64,000 bases of DNA from Streptomyces sp. STR69 (GTDB lineage Bacteria > Actinomycetota > Actinomycetes > Streptomycetales > Streptomycetaceae), in contig NZ_JALJRY010000027.1 in the NCBI RefSeq assembly GCF_024519455.1, forward strand, positions 26,108-90,107. Reading direction: 5' to 3'. Positions 18,181 to 26,802 of the stretch are shown here, in pieces. The notes beneath the pieces are model-generated. The model was not told where the DNA came from. It made no database searches and saw only the letters and a list, made by a program, of their open reading frames with translations. Within the stretch, counting starts at the first letter, position 1. Each line of letters starts with the position of its first letter. A program made the translations under genes and the position numbers.

Positions 18181-19380
18181 GTGGAGACTCCGGGGTCGCA
18201 GTCGTCGCTGCACCGAGCGAATCTAGAGCGGGTCGTGCGAGCGGTGCGGCTGGCCGGGTCGCTCACGCAGGCGGAGATCGCGAGGACGACGGGTCTGTCC
18301 GCTGCGACGGTCTCCAACATCGTGCGCGAGCTCAAGGACGGCGGAACGGTCGAGGTCACCCCCACCTCGGCGGGCGGTCGCCGGGCCCGCAGCGTGTCGC
18401 TGAGCGGGGATGCCGGCATCGTCATCGGTGTCGACTTCGGGCACACGCATTTGCGCGTCGCGGTCGGGAATCTCGCCCATCAGGTGCTGGCCGAGGAGTC
18501 CGAGCCCGTCGACGTGGACGCCTCCTCCACGCAGGGCTTCGACCGGGCGGAAGAGCTGGTCAACCGGCTGATCGCGGCGACCGGAGTGGACCGTTCCAAG
18601 ATCGCCGGGGTGGGCCTCGGCGTACCCGGGCCGATCGACGTGGAATCGGGCACCCTGGGCTCCACCGCCATCCTCCCGGGCTGGACCGGCACCAGACCCG
18701 CCGAGGAGCTCGGCAGCCGTTTGGGCGTACCGGTGCACGTGGACAACGACGCCAACCTCGGCGCCCTCGGTGAGCTGGTCTGGGGCAGTGGCCGGGGGGT
18801 CAGGGACCTGGCGTACATCAAAGTCGCGAGCGGGGTCGGCGCGGGGCTGGTCATCAACGGCAAGATCTACCGGGGCCCGGGTGGCACAGCGGGAGAAATC
18901 GGGCATATTACTCTTGATGAGTCCGGCCCTGTCTGCCGTTGCGGAAACCGGGGCTGTCTGGAGACCTTCACGGCCGCGCGCTATGTGCTGCCGCTCCTCC
19001 AGGGCAGTCACGGCACCGACCTGACCATGGAAGGAGTCGTACGGCTGGCGCGGGACGGAGACCCGGGCTGTCGTCGGGTGATCGCCGACGTCGGCCGACA
19101 CATCGGCAGTGGAGTCGCCAATCTCTGCAATTTGCTGAACCCGAGCCGAGTGGTCCTCGGTGGCGATCTCGCCGAGGCCGGTGAGCTGGTGCTCGGGCCG
19201 ATCAGGGAGTCTGTCGGCCGCTATGCGATCCCCAGTGCGGCGCGTCAACTGTCCGTTCTCCCGGGTGCACTTGGAGGCCGTGCGGAGGTGCTCGGAGCGC
19301 TCGCTCTCGCACTAAGCGAGATGGGCGATTCGACCCTTTTGGACGGGTCGCTGACTGCGGCCACACCTGCCTTCACTTAG
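18181..19380 (+). CDS. rok7B7: Rok7B7, ROK-family transcriptional regulator
   Basis: 399-residue repressor/activator of the ROK family. An N-terminal winged helix (LTQAEIARTTGLSAATVSNI) leads to a sugar-kinase-like fold with the ROK zinc motif CRCGNRGCLE and GEIGHITLDE. I chose GTG 18181 because AGGAGG stands 5 nt before it; TTG 18130 and ATG 18154 upstream are possible but have no ribosome site. Position between ngcEFG and xylFGH matches rok7B7 of S. coelicolor, where it affects xylose uptake, carbon catabolite repression and antibiotic production. The sugar-kinase ATP motif is not evident, as expected for a regulator. The ligand is unproven; xylose has been proposed. Confidence 0.9.
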   Translation: METPGSQSSLHRANLERVVRAVRLAGSLTQAEIARTTGLSAATVSNIVRELKDGGTVEVTPTSAGGRRARSVSLSGDAGIVIGVDFGHTHLRVAVGNLAHQVLAEESEPVDVDASSTQGFDRAEELVNRLIAATGVDRSKIAGVGLGVPGPIDVESGTLGSTAILPGWTGTRPAEELGSRLGVPVHVDNDANLGALGELVWGSGRGVRDLAYIKVASGVGAGLVINGKIYRGPGGTAGEIGHITLDESGPVCRCGNRGCLETFTAARYVLPLLQGSHGTDLTMEGVVRLARDGDPGCRRVIADVGRHIGSGVANLCNLLNPSRVVLGGDLAEAGELVLGPIRESVGRYAIPSAARQLSVLPGALGGRAEVLGALALALSEMGDSTLLDGSLTAATPAFT

Positions 19381-19409
19381 AGAACGCACGACGCCGTTGC
19401 CATCTCGTT

Positions 19410-19427
19410 AAGTATTTACTTCTTGAC
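19410..19427. promoter_or_regulatory. candidate Rok7B7 operator upstream of xylF
   Basis: An inverted repeat AAGTATTTACTT (19410-19421) overlaps TTTACTTCTTGAC (19415-19427). The latter fits a degenerate motif I recall being reported for Rok7B7; that is memory, not a check. The position 74 bp before xylF, next to rok7B7, suits local control. Confidence 0.45.
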
Positions 19428-19500
19428 GTCGCACGCGTGGCCGAGTTGACTTCCAGCCACCTCGGCCGCAACGACGCGGCCTCGTCAGGGAGGTTACAAA

Positions 19501-20610
19501 GTGAACACGCGTATGCGTCGTGCCGCCGTTGCAGTCATCGCCACCACGATGGCGGTCTCGATGGCCGCCTGTGGCAAGGCCGGCGACGACAAGAAGTCCG
19601 ACAGCAGCTCCTCCAGCTCCTCGGGCGGCACCAACGCCAAGATCGGTCTGCTCCTGCCCGACAGTGTCACCACGCGGTACGAGAAGTTCGACAAGCCGTA
19701 CTTCGAGGCCAAGGTCAAGGCGCTCTGCGCCGGCTGCACCGTCGAGTACAACAACGCCAACGCCAGCGCGGCCACCCAGGCCCAGCAGGTCAGCAGCATG
19801 ATCACCAAGGGCGTCAAGGTCATCGTGATCAGCGCCCAGGACTCCGCCGCGATCAAGTCCTCGATCCAGCAGGCGGTCAACAAGGGCATCAAGGTCGTCG
19901 CGTACGACCGTCTGGCCCAGGGCCCGGTCTCCGCGTACGTCTCCTTCGACAACGTGCAGGTCGGCAAGCTCCAGGGTGAGGCCCTCCTCGCCTCGCTGGG
20001 CTCGAAGGCCACCACGAAGTCGAAGATCGTCATGATCAACGGTGACGACGCCGACCCGAACGCCGCGATGTTCAAGAAGGGCGCCCACGAGGCCCTCGAC
20101 GGCAAGGTCGACATCGCCTACGAGCAGTCCGGTCTGTGGAAGGACACCATCGCCGGGCAGAAGATGTCCGCGGCCATCACGCAGCTCGGTGCCAAGAACA
20201 TCGCGGGCGTCTACTCCGCCAACGACGGCATGGCCGGTGGCATCGCCACGGTCCTCAAGGGCGCCAAGATCAGCGGCATCCCGCTGACGGGCCAGGACGC
20301 GGAGCTCGCCGGTATCCAGCGCATCGTCGCCGGTACCCAGTCCAGCACCGTCTACAAGGCCTTCAAGCCGGAGGCCGAGGCCGCCGCCACGCTCGCCGTG
20401 GACCTGGCGCAGGGCAAGAGCATCACCTCGCTCGCCACGACCACCCAGACCAGTGGCTCCGGCGACAAGGTGCCCTCGCAGCTGCTCGTCCCGGTGTCGG
20501 TCACCAAGGCCAACATCAAGGACACGGTCATCAAGGACGGTCTCTACACCGTCGCGCAGATCTGCACCTCGGAGTACGCCGCGGCGTGCAAGACGGCCGG
20601 TCTGCAGTAA
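19501..20610 (+). CDS. xylF: XylF, xylose-binding lipoprotein
   Basis: Periplasmic-binding-type sugar receptor, 369 residues. GTG 19501 follows GGGAGG. The lipobox MAAC gives lipid-modified Cys24, followed by a Ser/Gly-rich linker. The type 1 sugar-binding fold is shown by KIGLLLPDSVTTRYEKFDKP, KVIVISAQDSAAIKSSIQQA and IPLTGQDAELAGIQRI. It belongs to the XylF/RbsB group, and the XylF call rests on the adjacent rok7B7 and on xylG/xylH. A hairpin between xylF and xylG could let xylF accumulate above the membrane components. Confidence 0.88.
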   Translation: MNTRMRRAAVAVIATTMAVSMAACGKAGDDKKSDSSSSSSSGGTNAKIGLLLPDSVTTRYEKFDKPYFEAKVKALCAGCTVEYNNANASAATQAQQVSSMITKGVKVIVISAQDSAAIKSSIQQAVNKGIKVVAYDRLAQGPVSAYVSFDNVQVGKLQGEALLASLGSKATTKSKIVMINGDDADPNAAMFKKGAHEALDGKVDIAYEQSGLWKDTIAGQKMSAAITQLGAKNIAGVYSANDGMAGGIATVLKGAKISGIPLTGQDAELAGIQRIVAGTQSSTVYKAFKPEAEAAATLAVDLAQGKSITSLATTTQTSGSGDKVPSQLLVPVSVTKANIKDTVIKDGLYTVAQICTSEYAAACKTAGLQ

Positions 20611-20639
20611 CCACCGCCCAGCGGTGACAAAGCCCCTTC

Positions 20640-20681
20640 GGCGTCCGCCCCACCTTCAAACCCCGCTGTGGGGCGGGCGCC
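20640..20681 (+). terminator. intercistronic hairpin between xylF and xylG
   Basis: Arms GGCGTCCGCCCCAC (20640-20653) and GTGGGGCGGGCGCC (20668-20681) pair over 14 bp with one T.G pair. It probably acts as a partial terminator or mRNA-stabilising stem giving more XylF than XylGH. Confidence 0.65.
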
Positions 20682-20750
20682 GATCGGAACCCGTGCGAAC
20701 GCAGCCGTTGCCAACTGGCATCGGCCGCGCGCATGTTCATCTTGTAAATC

Positions 20751-20764
20751 TGTGCCTAGGCACA
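20751..20764. promoter_or_regulatory. 14-bp perfect palindrome upstream of xylG
   Basis: TGTGCCTAGGCACA is a perfect inverted repeat 65 bp before the xylG start. It could be an operator for an internal promoter or a small transcript stem; no known regulator matches it in my memory. Confidence 0.4.
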
Positions 20765-20828
20765 ACCCTCCGCGGCTTTTGACAAGCGCGGCATCCCCGC
20801 CGGTCAGGCGGCGAAGGAGATGGTTCAC

Positions 20829-21608
20829 GTGTCCGCTACGCCCGTGCTGGCGTTGCGCGGAGTCTCCAAGCGATTCGGTGCGGTGCAGGCCCTCACCGAC
20901 GTAGAGCTGGAGGTCCACCCCGGAGAAGTCGTCGCACTGGTCGGCGACAACGGCGCGGGAAAGTCCACCCTGGTGAAGACCATCGCCGGGGTACACCCCA
21001 TCGATGAGGGAGTCATCGAATGGGAGGGCAACCCGGTCAGCATCAACAAGCCGCACGACGCCCAGGGACTCGGCGTCGCGACGGTCTACCAGGACCTCGC
21101 GCTGTGCGACAACCTCGATGTCGTCGGCAACCTCTACCTCGGTCGTGAGCTGCTTCGCCGTGGCGTCATCGACGAGGTCACGATGGAGAAGAACTCCCGC
21201 GAGCTGCTGAGCACGCTCTCCATCCGCATCCCGAGCGTGCGCATCCCGATCGCCAGCCTCTCCGGTGGCCAGCGACAGGTCGTCGCCATCGCCCGCGCGC
21301 TGATCGGTGACCCCAAGGTCGTCATCCTCGACGAGCCCACCGCCGCCCTCGGCGTCGAGCAGACCGCGCAGGTCCTCGACCTGGTCGAGCGGCTGCGCGA
21401 GCGCAACCTCGGCGTCATCCTCATCAGCCACAACATGGCCGACGTCAAGGCGGTCGCCGACACCGTCAACGTGCTGCGGCTGGGCAAGAACAACGGCTCC
21501 TTCCCGGTGAAGGACACCAGTCAGGAAACGATCATCGCCGCGATCACCGGTGCCACGGACAACGCCGTGACCCGTCGTGCGGTGCGCAGCACGGAGGCGG
21601 CAAAGTGA
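20829..21608 (+). CDS. xylG: XylG, sugar ABC transporter ATP-binding protein (single domain)
   Basis: ATPase of the xylose importer, 259 residues. Motifs: Walker A GDNGAGKST, Q-loop VYQDL, signature LSGGQRQV, Walker B VVILDEPTAA and switch His in LISHNM. Start: the ATG at 20820 directly abuts GAAGGAG, so GTG 20829, nine bases after it, is the realistic initiation codon. Most XylG/RbsA/MglA proteins are about 500 residues with two fused nucleotide-binding domains; this has one and would act as a homodimer. Its stop overlaps the xylH start (GTGA). Confidence 0.9.
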   Translation: MSATPVLALRGVSKRFGAVQALTDVELEVHPGEVVALVGDNGAGKSTLVKTIAGVHPIDEGVIEWEGNPVSINKPHDAQGLGVATVYQDLALCDNLDVVGNLYLGRELLRRGVIDEVTMEKNSRELLSTLSIRIPSVRIPIASLSGGQRQVVAIARALIGDPKVVILDEPTAALGVEQTAQVLDLVERLRERNLGVILISHNMADVKAVADTVNVLRLGKNNGSFPVKDTSQETIIAAITGATDNAVTRRAVRSTEAAK

Positions 21609-22924
21609 GCGACACGTCAGGCACCGTGAAGAAGGACGCGGTCGAACCGACCGCCGCGGCCCCGGCCGACGACCCCACGGCAGCGGCCGGTGCCGCCACC
21701 GCCCTCGACCCGCGTCTGCTGGTCCGCGAAGAGGGCTACAAGGGCTACGTCACCGAGTTCAAGCGCAAGGTCAAGGGCGGTGAACTCGGCTCCCTGCCGG
21801 TCATCGCCGGCCTGATCGTCATCGGCATCATCTTCCAGTCGCAGAACAGCCGGTTCCTGAGCGCGGACAACCTGTCCAACATCAGCTACTACCTGTCGGC
21901 CACCGGCATGCTCGCCATCGGCCTGGTCTTCGTGCTGCTGCTCGGCGAGATCGACCTGTCCGTCGGCTCGGTCAGCGGTCTGGCGTCCACCCTGTTCGCC
22001 GTCTTCGTGGTCAACCACGGGATGAACGGCTGGCTGGCGCTGGTCCTGACCATCGTCACCGGCGTAGGCATCGGCGCGCTGCACGGCTTCTTCTTCGCGA
22101 GGATCGGCGTACCGGCGTTCGTCGTCACCCTGGCCGGCTTCCTCGGCTGGAACGGTCTGATGCTGTGGCTGCTCGGTTCGAGCGGCACCATCAACATCCC
22201 GGACGAGGGCCCGGTGCACCTGCTCGGCCAGGGTTCCTTCTTCATGGACCAGTCGATCGCCGGCGCCTACATCCTGGCCGCGCTCGGCGTCGGCTCCCTG
22301 GCCTACGGTTCGCTCGTCGAGCAGCGCCGCCGCAAGGCCGCCGGGGTGCCCTTCCGGCCCACCAGCGAGATCGCGCTGCGGGTCGGTCTGCTCGCCGTGG
22401 CCGCGTTCGTCACCGCGGCGGTGCTGAACTCGTCGGCCGGTGTCTCCAACTCGCTGGTGATCTTCCTCGCCTCCCTGGTGATCGTGGACTTCGTGCTCCG
22501 CCGTACCCCGTACGGCCGCAAGGTCTTCGCGGTCGGCGGCGGCATCGAGGCCGCGCGCCGTGCCGGTATCAACGTGTCCATGATCCGTATCACCGTGTTC
22601 GCCATCTCCGGCGGCTTCGCGGCGGTCGGCGGTATGTTCTTCGCCGGCCAGACCCAGAGCGCCACGCTCAACGCCGGCGGCGGCAACACCCTGATGCTGG
22701 CCATCGCGGCGGCGGTCATCGGCGGGACGAGCCTCTTCGGTGGCCGCGGCACCGTCTGGTCCGCCCTGCTGGGCATGCTCGTCATCCAGTCGATCCAGAC
22801 CGGTCTCGACCTGCTCAACATGAACACGTCGATCCAGTACATGATCACGGGCGGCGTTCTGCTCGGCGCGGTCGTCATCGACTCGGTGTCCCGCAAGAGC
22901 CAGAAGGCGGCAGGTCGCGGCTGA
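21605..22924 (+). CDS. xylH: XylH, sugar ABC transporter permease
   Basis: 439-residue permease of the RbsC/XylH (BPD_transp_2) family with about ten membrane helices and the family block LLLGEIDLSVGSVSGLAST near residue 120. The N-terminal 60 residues are cytoplasmic and rich in Ala/Pro/Asp. GTG 21605 overlaps the xylG stop, so translation is coupled. A perfect terminator hairpin follows 19 bp after the stop. Confidence 0.92.
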   Translation: MSDTSGTVKKDAVEPTAAAPADDPTAAAGAATALDPRLLVREEGYKGYVTEFKRKVKGGELGSLPVIAGLIVIGIIFQSQNSRFLSADNLSNISYYLSATGMLAIGLVFVLLLGEIDLSVGSVSGLASTLFAVFVVNHGMNGWLALVLTIVTGVGIGALHGFFFARIGVPAFVVTLAGFLGWNGLMLWLLGSSGTINIPDEGPVHLLGQGSFFMDQSIAGAYILAALGVGSLAYGSLVEQRRRKAAGVPFRPTSEIALRVGLLAVAAFVTAAVLNSSAGVSNSLVIFLASLVIVDFVLRRTPYGRKVFAVGGGIEAARRAGINVSMIRITVFAISGGFAAVGGMFFAGQTQSATLNAGGGNTLMLAIAAAVIGGTSLFGGRGTVWSALLGMLVIQSIQTGLDLLNMNTSIQYMITGGVLLGAVVIDSVSRKSQKAAGRG

Positions 22925-22943
22925 CCTGCGCCCTTCCCGACCA

Positions 22944-22973
22944 GTGCCCGGTACCGATCGCGGTACCGGGCAC
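22944..22973. terminator. xylFGH terminator, perfect palindrome
   Basis: GTGCCCGGTACCG (22944-22956), four-base loop ATCG, CGGTACCGGGCAC (22961-22973). It shares the arm core GTGCCCGGTAC with the terminator at 28680. Confidence 0.85.
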
Positions 22974-23130
22974 CGTCATGCGGTGGGAAAGGTCGTAGGA
23001 AAGCCTGTTCTTGGGTACAGCCGATCGCGTGACGTATGACGCACAGCCCGGGCGCGGTCCGCAAAGGCGGAACATTAGACTCGACAAGCCCGGCAACAGC
23101 TCGATCAGCTCTACTCGCAAGGAGGCACGG

Positions 23131-25059
23131 GTGCCGCTGCTGACCCGCATCAGGGGACCGCGCGATCTGGACCGGCTCAGCCTGGAGCAGCTGGACCAGC
23201 TGGCCGAGGAGATCCGGACCTTCCTCGTCGACGCCGTCTCCAAGACCGGCGGCCACCTCGGCCCGAACCTCGGTGTGGTCGAGCTGACCATCGCCCTGCA
23301 CCGCGTCTTCGAGTCGCCGAAGGACCGGGTGCTGTTCGACACCGGCCACCAGTCCTACGTCCACAAGCTGCTCACCGGCCGCCAGGACTTCTCCAGGCTG
23401 AAGATGAAGGGCGGCCTCTCCGGCTACCCCTCCCAGGCCGAGTCCGAGCACGACGTCATCGAGAACTCGCACGCCTCGACGGTCCTCGGCTGGGCCGACG
23501 GCCTCGCCAAGGCCAACCAGGTCCTCAAACGCGACGACCACGTGGTCGCGGTCATCGGTGACGGCGCCCTGACCGGCGGTATGGCCTGGGAGGCGCTGAA
23601 CAACATCGCCGACGCCAAGGACCGCCCCCTGGTGATCGTCGTCAACGACAACGAGCGATCGTACGCACCGACCATCGGCGGCCTCGCGAACCACCTGGCG
23701 ACCCTGCGGACCACCGACGGCTACGAGCGCTTCCTGGCCCGCGGCAAGGACCTCCTGGAGCGCACTCCGGTCGTCGGCAAGCCCCTCTACGAGACGCTGC
23801 ACGGCGCGAAGAAGGGCCTGAAGGACTTCATCGCCCCGCAGGGCATGTTCGAGGACCTCGGCCTCAAGTACGTCGGCCCGATCGACGGCCACGACATCGA
23901 GGCGATGGAGTCCGCGCTCGCCCGCGCCAAGCGGTTCGGCGGCCCGGTGATCGTCCACGTCCTCACCGAGAAGGGCCGCGGCTACCAGCCCGCCCTCCAG
24001 GACGAGGCCGACCGCTTCCACGGCATCGGCCCCATCCACCCCGACACGGGCCTGCCGATCAAGGCCTCCGGCGCCGACTGGACCTCCGTCTTCGGTGACG
24101 AGATGGTCGCGCTCGGGCAGGAACGCCAGGACATCGTCGCGATCACCGCCGCGATGCTCCAGCCGGTCGGCCTGAAGAAGTTCGCCGACGCCTTCCCGAA
24201 CCGGATCTACGACGTCGGCATCGCCGAGCAGCACGGCGCCGTCTCCGCGGCCGGCCTCGCCACCGGGGGACTGCACCCCGTCTTCGCCGTCTACGCCACC
24301 TTCCTCAACCGCGCCTTCGACCAGGTGCTGATGGACGTGGCGCTGCACAAGTGCGGGGTGACCTTCGTCCTGGACCGGGCCGGCGTCACCGGCACCGACG
24401 GCGCCTCCCACAACGGCATGTGGGACATGTCGATCCTCCAGGTCGTCCCGGGTCTCCGCCTTGCCGCCCCCCGCGACGCCGACCAGGTCCGCGCCCAGCT
24501 CCGCGAGGCCGTCCAGGTCAAGGACGCGCCGACCGTGGTCCGCTTCTCGAAGGGCGCGGTCGGCCCGGCCGTACCCGCCGTGGGCCGGATCGGCGGCATG
24601 GACGTGCTGCGCGCGCCCGGCACCGACGCCCCGGACGTCCTGCTGGTCTCGGTCGGCGCGCTGGCGCCCATGTGCCTGGAGATCGCCGCGCTGCTCGACA
24701 AGCAGGGCATCTCCACCACGGTCGTCGACCCGCGCTGGGTCAAGCCTGTCGACGAGGCCATGGCCCCGCTCGCGGAGCAGCACCGGGTGGTCGTCACCGT
24801 CGAGGACAACTCCCGTGTCGGCGGCGTCGGTTCGTCGATCGCACAGGCCCTGCGCGACGCCGGTGTGGACGTTCCGCTCCGCGACTTCGGCATCCCGCCG
24901 CGCTTCCTCGACCACGCCTCCCGCGCCGAGGTGATGACGGAGATCGGCCTCACCGCGCCGGACATCGCCCGCCAGGTCACCGGTCTGGTCTCCAAGCTCG
25001 ACGGGCGCTTCGACCGCCCCACCGCGGAGGCCGACTCGGTGGAGTCCGCACGCGACTGA
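23131..25059 (+). CDS. dxs: 1-deoxy-D-xylulose-5-phosphate synthase
   Basis: First enzyme of the non-mevalonate isoprenoid pathway: thiamine-diphosphate-dependent condensation of pyruvate and glyceraldehyde 3-phosphate; it also feeds thiamine and pyridoxal synthesis. 642 residues, normal for Dxs. GTG 23131 has AAGGAGG upstream, and the 40 in-frame codons before it lie in leader DNA. ThDP/Mg motif GDGALTGGMAWEALNN; N-terminal His in GHLGPN and DTGHQSYVHKLLTGR; pyrimidine domain EQHGAVSAAG and DRAGVTGTDGASHNG. Streptomyces usually carry two dxs genes, and this position matches the SCO6013 copy. Confidence 0.95.
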   Translation: MPLLTRIRGPRDLDRLSLEQLDQLAEEIRTFLVDAVSKTGGHLGPNLGVVELTIALHRVFESPKDRVLFDTGHQSYVHKLLTGRQDFSRLKMKGGLSGYPSQAESEHDVIENSHASTVLGWADGLAKANQVLKRDDHVVAVIGDGALTGGMAWEALNNIADAKDRPLVIVVNDNERSYAPTIGGLANHLATLRTTDGYERFLARGKDLLERTPVVGKPLYETLHGAKKGLKDFIAPQGMFEDLGLKYVGPIDGHDIEAMESALARAKRFGGPVIVHVLTEKGRGYQPALQDEADRFHGIGPIHPDTGLPIKASGADWTSVFGDEMVALGQERQDIVAITAAMLQPVGLKKFADAFPNRIYDVGIAEQHGAVSAAGLATGGLHPVFAVYATFLNRAFDQVLMDVALHKCGVTFVLDRAGVTGTDGASHNGMWDMSILQVVPGLRLAAPRDADQVRAQLREAVQVKDAPTVVRFSKGAVGPAVPAVGRIGGMDVLRAPGTDAPDVLLVSVGALAPMCLEIAALLDKQGISTTVVDPRWVKPVDEAMAPLAEQHRVVVTVEDNSRVGGVGSSIAQALRDAGVDVPLRDFGIPPRFLDHASRAEVMTEIGLTAPDIARQVTGLVSKLDGRFDRPTAEADSVESARD

Positions 25060-25076
25060 GGCACGGCCGCGCCGCC

Positions 25077-25124
25077 GAACGGGCCGCTTCCACCACTCGT
25101 TGCAGTGGTGGAAGCGGCCCGTTC
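25077..25124. terminator. dxs terminator, perfect 21-bp stem
   Basis: Left arm 25077-25097 and right arm 25104-25124 are perfectly complementary (starting GAACGGGCCGC, ending GCGGCCCGTTC) around a 6-nt loop. It starts 17 bp after the dxs stop. Confidence 0.9.
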
Positions 25125-25206
25125 GCGTGAATCCGCCCGCGCCGGGGCATACGGAGTACGCCCCCTCTCGATCATGTCGAGGACGCCAAGCGTGGGAGGT
25201 ACACCC

Positions 25207-26730
25207 GTGAGCAGCACCCTCTTCCGGACGAAGAGAGTCGAACAGTCCATCCAGGACACCGAGGAACCGGAGCACGCGCTCAGGAAATCCCTCTCCGCCC
25301 TGGACCTGACCGTCTTCGGCGTCGGTGTCGTCATCGGCACCGGCATCTTCGTCCTCACCGGTACCGCCGCCAAGAACAACGCCGGCCCGGCGGTCTCCCT
25401 CTCCTTCGTCGTGGCCGGCGTCGTCTGTGCCCTCGCGGCGCTCTGCTACGCCGAGTTCGCGTCCACGGTTCCGGTGGCGGGCTCCGCGTACACCTTCTCG
25501 TACGCCTCGCTGGGCGAACTCCCCGCCTGGACCATCGGCTGGGACCTGGTCCTCGAACTCGCCCTCGGTACGGCGGTGGTGGCGGTCGGCTGGTCCGGCT
25601 ACATCCACTCGCTGCTGGACAACGCGGGCTGGCACCTGCCCGAGGCGCTCAGCGGCCGGGACGGCGCCCACGGCTTCGGCTTCGACATCCTCGCCGCCGC
25701 GCTCGTCCTCGTCCTCACCGCGATCCTCGTCCTCGGTATGAAGCTCTCCGCGCGGGTGACCTCCGTCGTCGTCGCCATCAAGGTCGCCGTCGTCCTCGTG
25801 GTGATCGTCGCGGGCGCCTTCTTCATCAAGGGCGACAACTACAAGCCGTTCATCCCCAAGGCACAGTCGGTGGAGGCGGGCGGCAACCTCAAGGCCCCGC
25901 TCATCCAGCTGATGTTCGGCTGGGCGCCCTCCAACTTCGGCGTCATGGGCATCTTCACGGCCGCCTCCGTGGTCTTCTTCGCCTTCATCGGCTTCGACGT
26001 CGTCGCCACCGCAGCCGAGGAGACCCGCAACCCGCAGCGCGATGTCCCGCGCGGCATCCTCGGCTCACTGATCATCTGCACCACGCTGTACGTCGCGGTG
26101 TCGGTCGTCGTCACGGGTATGCAGAAGTACAGCTCGCTGTCGATCGACGCACCCCTCGCGGACGCGTTCAAGGCCACCGGACACCCGTGGTTCGCGGGCC
26201 TGATCAGCTTCGGCGCCGCGATCGGCCTGACCACGGTGTGCATGATCCTGCTCCTGGGCCAGGCCCGCGTTTTCTTCGCGATGAGCCGCGACGGACTCCT
26301 GCCCCGCTTCTTCTCGCACGTCCACCCGCGCTTCCGCACCCCGTACCGCCCGACCATCCTCCTCGGTGTGGTCATCGCGATCGTCTCGGGTTTCACGAGC
26401 CTCAGCGAACTCGCCGAACTGGTCAACATCGGCACCCTGTTCGCCTTCATCGTGGTCGCGATCGGCGTGGTCATCCTCAGGAACAAGCGCCCCGACCTGC
26501 CCCGCTCCTTCCGCACCCCCCTGGTCCCGGCCCTCCCCATCGTCTCGGTCCTGGCCTCCCTCTGGCTGATGCTCAACCTCCCCACCGAGACCTGGCTCCG
26601 CTTCGCCATCTGGATGGCGATCGGCTTCGCCGTGTACTTCTTCTACGGCCGCACCCACAGCCGACTCGGACAGCAGCAGGCGGCGGAGGCGGGCGAGTCC
26701 GCGGCCCCGCCGAGCGGAAAGAGCCTGTAG
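25207..26730 (+). CDS. APC superfamily amino-acid permease (cationic amino-acid transporter type)
   Basis: 507-residue secondary transporter with about 12-13 membrane helices. The family signature is GVGVVIGTGIFVLTGTAAKN in helix 1, followed by AGPAVSLSFVVAGVVCALAA and CYAEFASTVPVAGSAYTFSY. Helices continue through FFAFIGFDVVATAAEE, typical of the YfnA/CAT group. GTG 25207 follows GGGAGG with 7-nt spacing; the 34 codons in frame upstream cross the dxs terminator and are not part of the gene. Substrate is probably a cationic or branched amino acid but cannot be assigned. Flanked by strong terminators on both sides, so monocistronic. Confidence 0.92.
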   Translation: MSSTLFRTKRVEQSIQDTEEPEHALRKSLSALDLTVFGVGVVIGTGIFVLTGTAAKNNAGPAVSLSFVVAGVVCALAALCYAEFASTVPVAGSAYTFSYASLGELPAWTIGWDLVLELALGTAVVAVGWSGYIHSLLDNAGWHLPEALSGRDGAHGFGFDILAAALVLVLTAILVLGMKLSARVTSVVVAIKVAVVLVVIVAGAFFIKGDNYKPFIPKAQSVEAGGNLKAPLIQLMFGWAPSNFGVMGIFTAASVVFFAFIGFDVVATAAEETRNPQRDVPRGILGSLIICTTLYVAVSVVVTGMQKYSSLSIDAPLADAFKATGHPWFAGLISFGAAIGLTTVCMILLLGQARVFFAMSRDGLLPRFFSHVHPRFRTPYRPTILLGVVIAIVSGFTSLSELAELVNIGTLFAFIVVAIGVVILRNKRPDLPRSFRTPLVPALPIVSVLASLWLMLNLPTETWLRFAIWMAIGFAVYFFYGRTHSRLGQQQAAEAGESAAPPSGKSL

Positions 26731-26747
26731 GCACACCAGTTGGTCGT

Positions 26748-26792
26748 CCGGCCCCGTAAGTCCCGCTCGGCCCAGGGGACTTACGGGGCCGG
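26748..26792. terminator. bidirectional terminator between permease and NYN gene
   Basis: CCGGCCCCGTAAGTCCC (26748-26764) pairs perfectly with GGGACTTACGGGGCCGG (26776-26792) over 17 bp with an 11-nt loop; it lies between convergent genes. Confidence 0.9.
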
Positions 26793-26802
26793 ATCGCGTA
26801 GG

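Noticed and set aside
20820..20828. ATG 20820 as xylG start
   Set aside because: It directly abuts the GAAGGAG ribosome site, leaving no spacing; GTG 20829 fits.
22303..25671. 1122-codon minus-strand frame across xylH, dxs and the permease
   Set aside because: Spans three real plus-strand genes and their terminators; no protein family visible.
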